Shown here: positions 62,705-64,000 of the stretch, piece by piece | How the letters are laid out: each line of letters opens with the position of its first letter | Numbering within the stretch: position 1 is the stretch's first letter | Assembly (NCBI GenBank): GCA_023445445.1 | Contig: JAEXLD010000036.1 | Location: 42,534 to 106,533, forward strand | Direction of reading: 5' to 3' | Length of the DNA: 64,000 nt | Source: Bacillota bacterium | Lineage (GTDB): Bacteria > Bacillota > Clostridia > Clostridiales > Clostridiaceae | Program-made: the position numbers and the translations under genes | The notes under the pieces: generated by a model | What the model was told of the DNA's origin: nothing | The model's database searches: none | What the model saw: only the letters and a program-made list of their open reading frames with translations

Positions 62705-62740
62705 AAAACCACCTGTGTTTATATCAGGTGGTTTTTTCAT
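62705..62740. terminator. Terminator between BFD-like gene and convergent small gene
   Basis: AAAACCACCTG (62705-62715) and CAGGTGGTTTT (62725-62735) pair; T-rich on plus (TTTTTTCATTTTT) and with TTTT on minus. Confidence 0.88.
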
Positions 62741-62742
62741 TT

Positions 62743-62922
62743 TTAAAAAATTTTCATTGTTACACTATAGTTTTTAAAGCTATCTTTTGATAAGTTAATA
62801 TGTTCTAATTCCTTACTAGGCTTTTCTTTGCTAATGCTTCTTGAATCAGCTTCTATTAACGCATTCATTAAGTATTTTTTTATTCTTTTTGGCGTTGGTA
62901 TTACAATTGCCTTAATTATCAT
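62743..62922 (-). CDS. Small basic protein of 59 residues, unknown function
   Basis: A complete short frame, read by eye from the minus strand, starting MIIKAIVIPTPKRIKKYLMN and ending NYSVTMKIF. The ATG at 62922 has GGGAG seven bases upstream. Composition is basic (many Lys) with a C-terminal half rich in Ser/Lys, no membrane segment. It ends three bases before the bidirectional terminator, supporting a real gene convergent with the BFD-like gene. I do not recognise it. Confidence 0.6.
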   Translation of the reverse strand: MIIKAIVIPTPKRIKKYLMNALIEADSRSISKEKPSKELEHINLSKDSFKNYSVTMKIF

Positions 62923-62995
62923 AATAATCTCCCTAAAAATTCTTTACATTATAAATATATTTTATTAAATAAGCATTATTCATCTATATTTTACT

Positions 62996-63026
62996 TTAAG
63001 TATTTCCCCCTATCCCCTATACTTAA
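62996..63026. promoter_or_regulatory. Palindrome enclosing two C-runs, upstream of rlmI-like gene
   Basis: TTAAGTAT (62996-63003) and ATACTTAA (63019-63026) are perfect arms around TTCCCCCTATCCCCT. It lies just upstream of an extended -10 box (TGTTATAAT, 63036-63044) of the next gene, so it may be an operator; in RNA it would be a C-rich hairpin on plus or G-rich on minus. Confidence 0.4.
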
Positions 63027-63077
63027 TTTGCAATTATGTTATAATTTTATAGAACTTATTATGGAAGGAGCTATATT

Positions 63078-64000
63078 ATGGCAAGTAAGTTTTTTTTACA
63101 TAAAGGAAAAAATAAAAGAGCTGAACAAGGCAGACCTTGGATATATATTGATGAAATAAATGAATATGATGGAGATTATGAAAATGGTGATATAGTTGAA
63201 GTATATAATCACAAAAATTACTTCATAGGAAAAGGCTATATTAATGATAGAAGTAAGATAACTATTAGAATTATGACTAGAGATATAAATGAAGAAATAA
63301 ACTATGATTTCTTTAAAAGAAGATTTAATACAGCATATGAATATAGAAAAACTGTTATAGACACTTCATCTTGTAGACTTATATTTGGAGAAGCTGACTT
63401 TTTACCTGGATTAACAGTAGATAAATTTGAAGACTACTATGTAATTCAAATATCAACCTTAGGAATGGATAAATATAGAGACTTAATAGTTAAAATATTA
63501 GTTGATGAATTTGGTGCTAAGGGTGTTTATGAAAGAAGTGATATTAAGACTAGAGAAATTGAGGGTCTTGAACAAACTAAAGGCTTCTTAACTGAACCTT
63601 TTGATACTAATATTGAAATAATTGAAAATGGTGTTAAGTACATAGTTGATATTGAAAACGGACAAAAAACTGGATTCTTCTTAGACCAAAAAGAAAATAG
63701 AGCTGCTATACATAAGATTTGTAAAGGAAGAGACGTTTTAGACTGCTTTACTCATACAGGGTCTTTTGCTTTAAATGCTGGTATAGCTGGTGCAAAATCA
63801 GTACTTGGAATCGATGTTTCTCAACATGCTGTTGATTGTGCAACTAGAAATGCTGAATTAAATAACTTACAAGATACAGTTAAATTTGAGTGCCACAATG
63901 CATTTGATGTTCTTGGAGATTGGTCAAGAGAAGGTAGACAATATGATGTTGTTATATTAGATCCACCAGCTTTCACTAAATCAAGAAATACAGTTAATGC
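63078..64000 (+). CDS. Class I rRNA large-subunit methyltransferase, RlmI-like (partial, runs off window)
   Basis: The first 307 codons are present. The protein begins MASKFFLHKGKNKRAEQGRP with a PUA-like N-terminal domain (GRPWIYIDEINEYDG; IVEVYNHKNYFIGKGYIND), then a central region (SSCRLIFGEADFLPGLTVDK) and the SAM-binding domain DCFTHTGSFALNAG. The LDPPAFTKS motif (substrate-base site) is just before the edge. These are RlmI (23S rRNA m5C methyltransferase) features. ATG at 63078 after GGAAGGAG. The C-terminus lies beyond the window, so completeness is unknown. Confidence 0.88.
   Translation, partial: MASKFFLHKGKNKRAEQGRPWIYIDEINEYDGDYENGDIVEVYNHKNYFIGKGYINDRSKITIRIMTRDINEEINYDFFKRRFNTAYEYRKTVIDTSSCRLIFGEADFLPGLTVDKFEDYYVIQISTLGMDKYRDLIVKILVDEFGAKGVYERSDIKTREIEGLEQTKGFLTEPFDTNIEIIENGVKYIVDIENGQKTGFFLDQKENRAAIHKICKGRDVLDCFTHTGSFALNAGIAGAKSVLGIDVSQHAVDCATRNAELNNLQDTVKFECHNAFDVLGDWSREGRQYDVVILDPPAFTKSRNTVN

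Overview
This window looks like chromosomal DNA of a spore-forming, anaerobic, very AT-rich clostridium (Clostridium sensu stricto type). The evidence is the strong AAGGAGG-type ribosome binding sites, frequent TTG/GTG starts, spore maturation genes spmA/spmB, anaerobic ribonucleotide reductase (nrdD/nrdG), radical-SAM enzymes, a clostridial citrate branch (NifV/Re-citrate-synthase-like enzyme plus short aconitase), and T-box and riboswitch control of housekeeping genes. I see no rRNA, tRNA, CRISPR, prophage or transposase.

Layout. 1-5.1 kb: a small membrane protein, then the xylose operon xylA-xylB with its divergent ROK repressor xylR. The xylA promoter carries a cre site and a XylR-like operator. 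5.1-12.4 kb (minus strand): one long catabolic operon, in transcription order mannose-family PTS IIA-IIB-IIC-IID, a signal-less Cys-type sulfatase, lacA, lacB, gatY-type aldolase, lacC, and a DUF202 protein. It has a near-consensus sigma-54 promoter, with five AATACTCTTT-like repeats upstream. 12.7-16.7 kb (plus): the anaerobic sulfatase-maturating radical-SAM enzyme and a LevR-type sigma-54 activator. Together these genes read as a self-contained system: import and phosphorylate a sulfated galactoside, desulfate it in the cytoplasm, and feed galactose-6-phosphate into the tagatose-6-phosphate pathway.

16.7-24.3 kb: fetAB exporter, PadR regulator, arsenate reductase, leucyl aminopeptidase, a MecA-N-type class B PBP, a lipoprotein, and xpt behind a guanine riboswitch; a candidate C-rich small RNA lies upstream of the PBP. 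24.5-31.9 kb: nrdG, a CapA-like protein, aconitase, NifV/Re-citrate-synthase-like enzyme and nrdD with an NrdR box. 32-38 kb: degV and a PadR regulator behind a duplicated palindromic operator, ferredoxin, Mrp ATPase, and several unrecognised envelope or acidic proteins. 38-47.7 kb: the conserved ksgA-rnmV-yabE-tatD block, a Na/Pi cotransporter, a MetRS paralog with degenerate catalytic motifs, and genuine metG under a Met T-box.

47.7-64 kb: a SdpI-like membrane protein, two tandem ArAE half-exporters, two M24 peptidases flanking a lysine-riboswitch-controlled NhaC-family (LysW-type) transporter, an ACT-domain protein, spmB/spmA, ccpA, ileS with an Ile T-box, a BFD-like [2Fe-2S] protein, an unlisted 59-residue protein, and the start of an RlmI-type rRNA methyltransferase that runs off the right edge. 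Recurrent intergenic repeats (AATGTAGAATG-type arms, and GGAGCTG/CAGCTCC and AAACTCC/GGAGTTT hairpins) fill several gaps.
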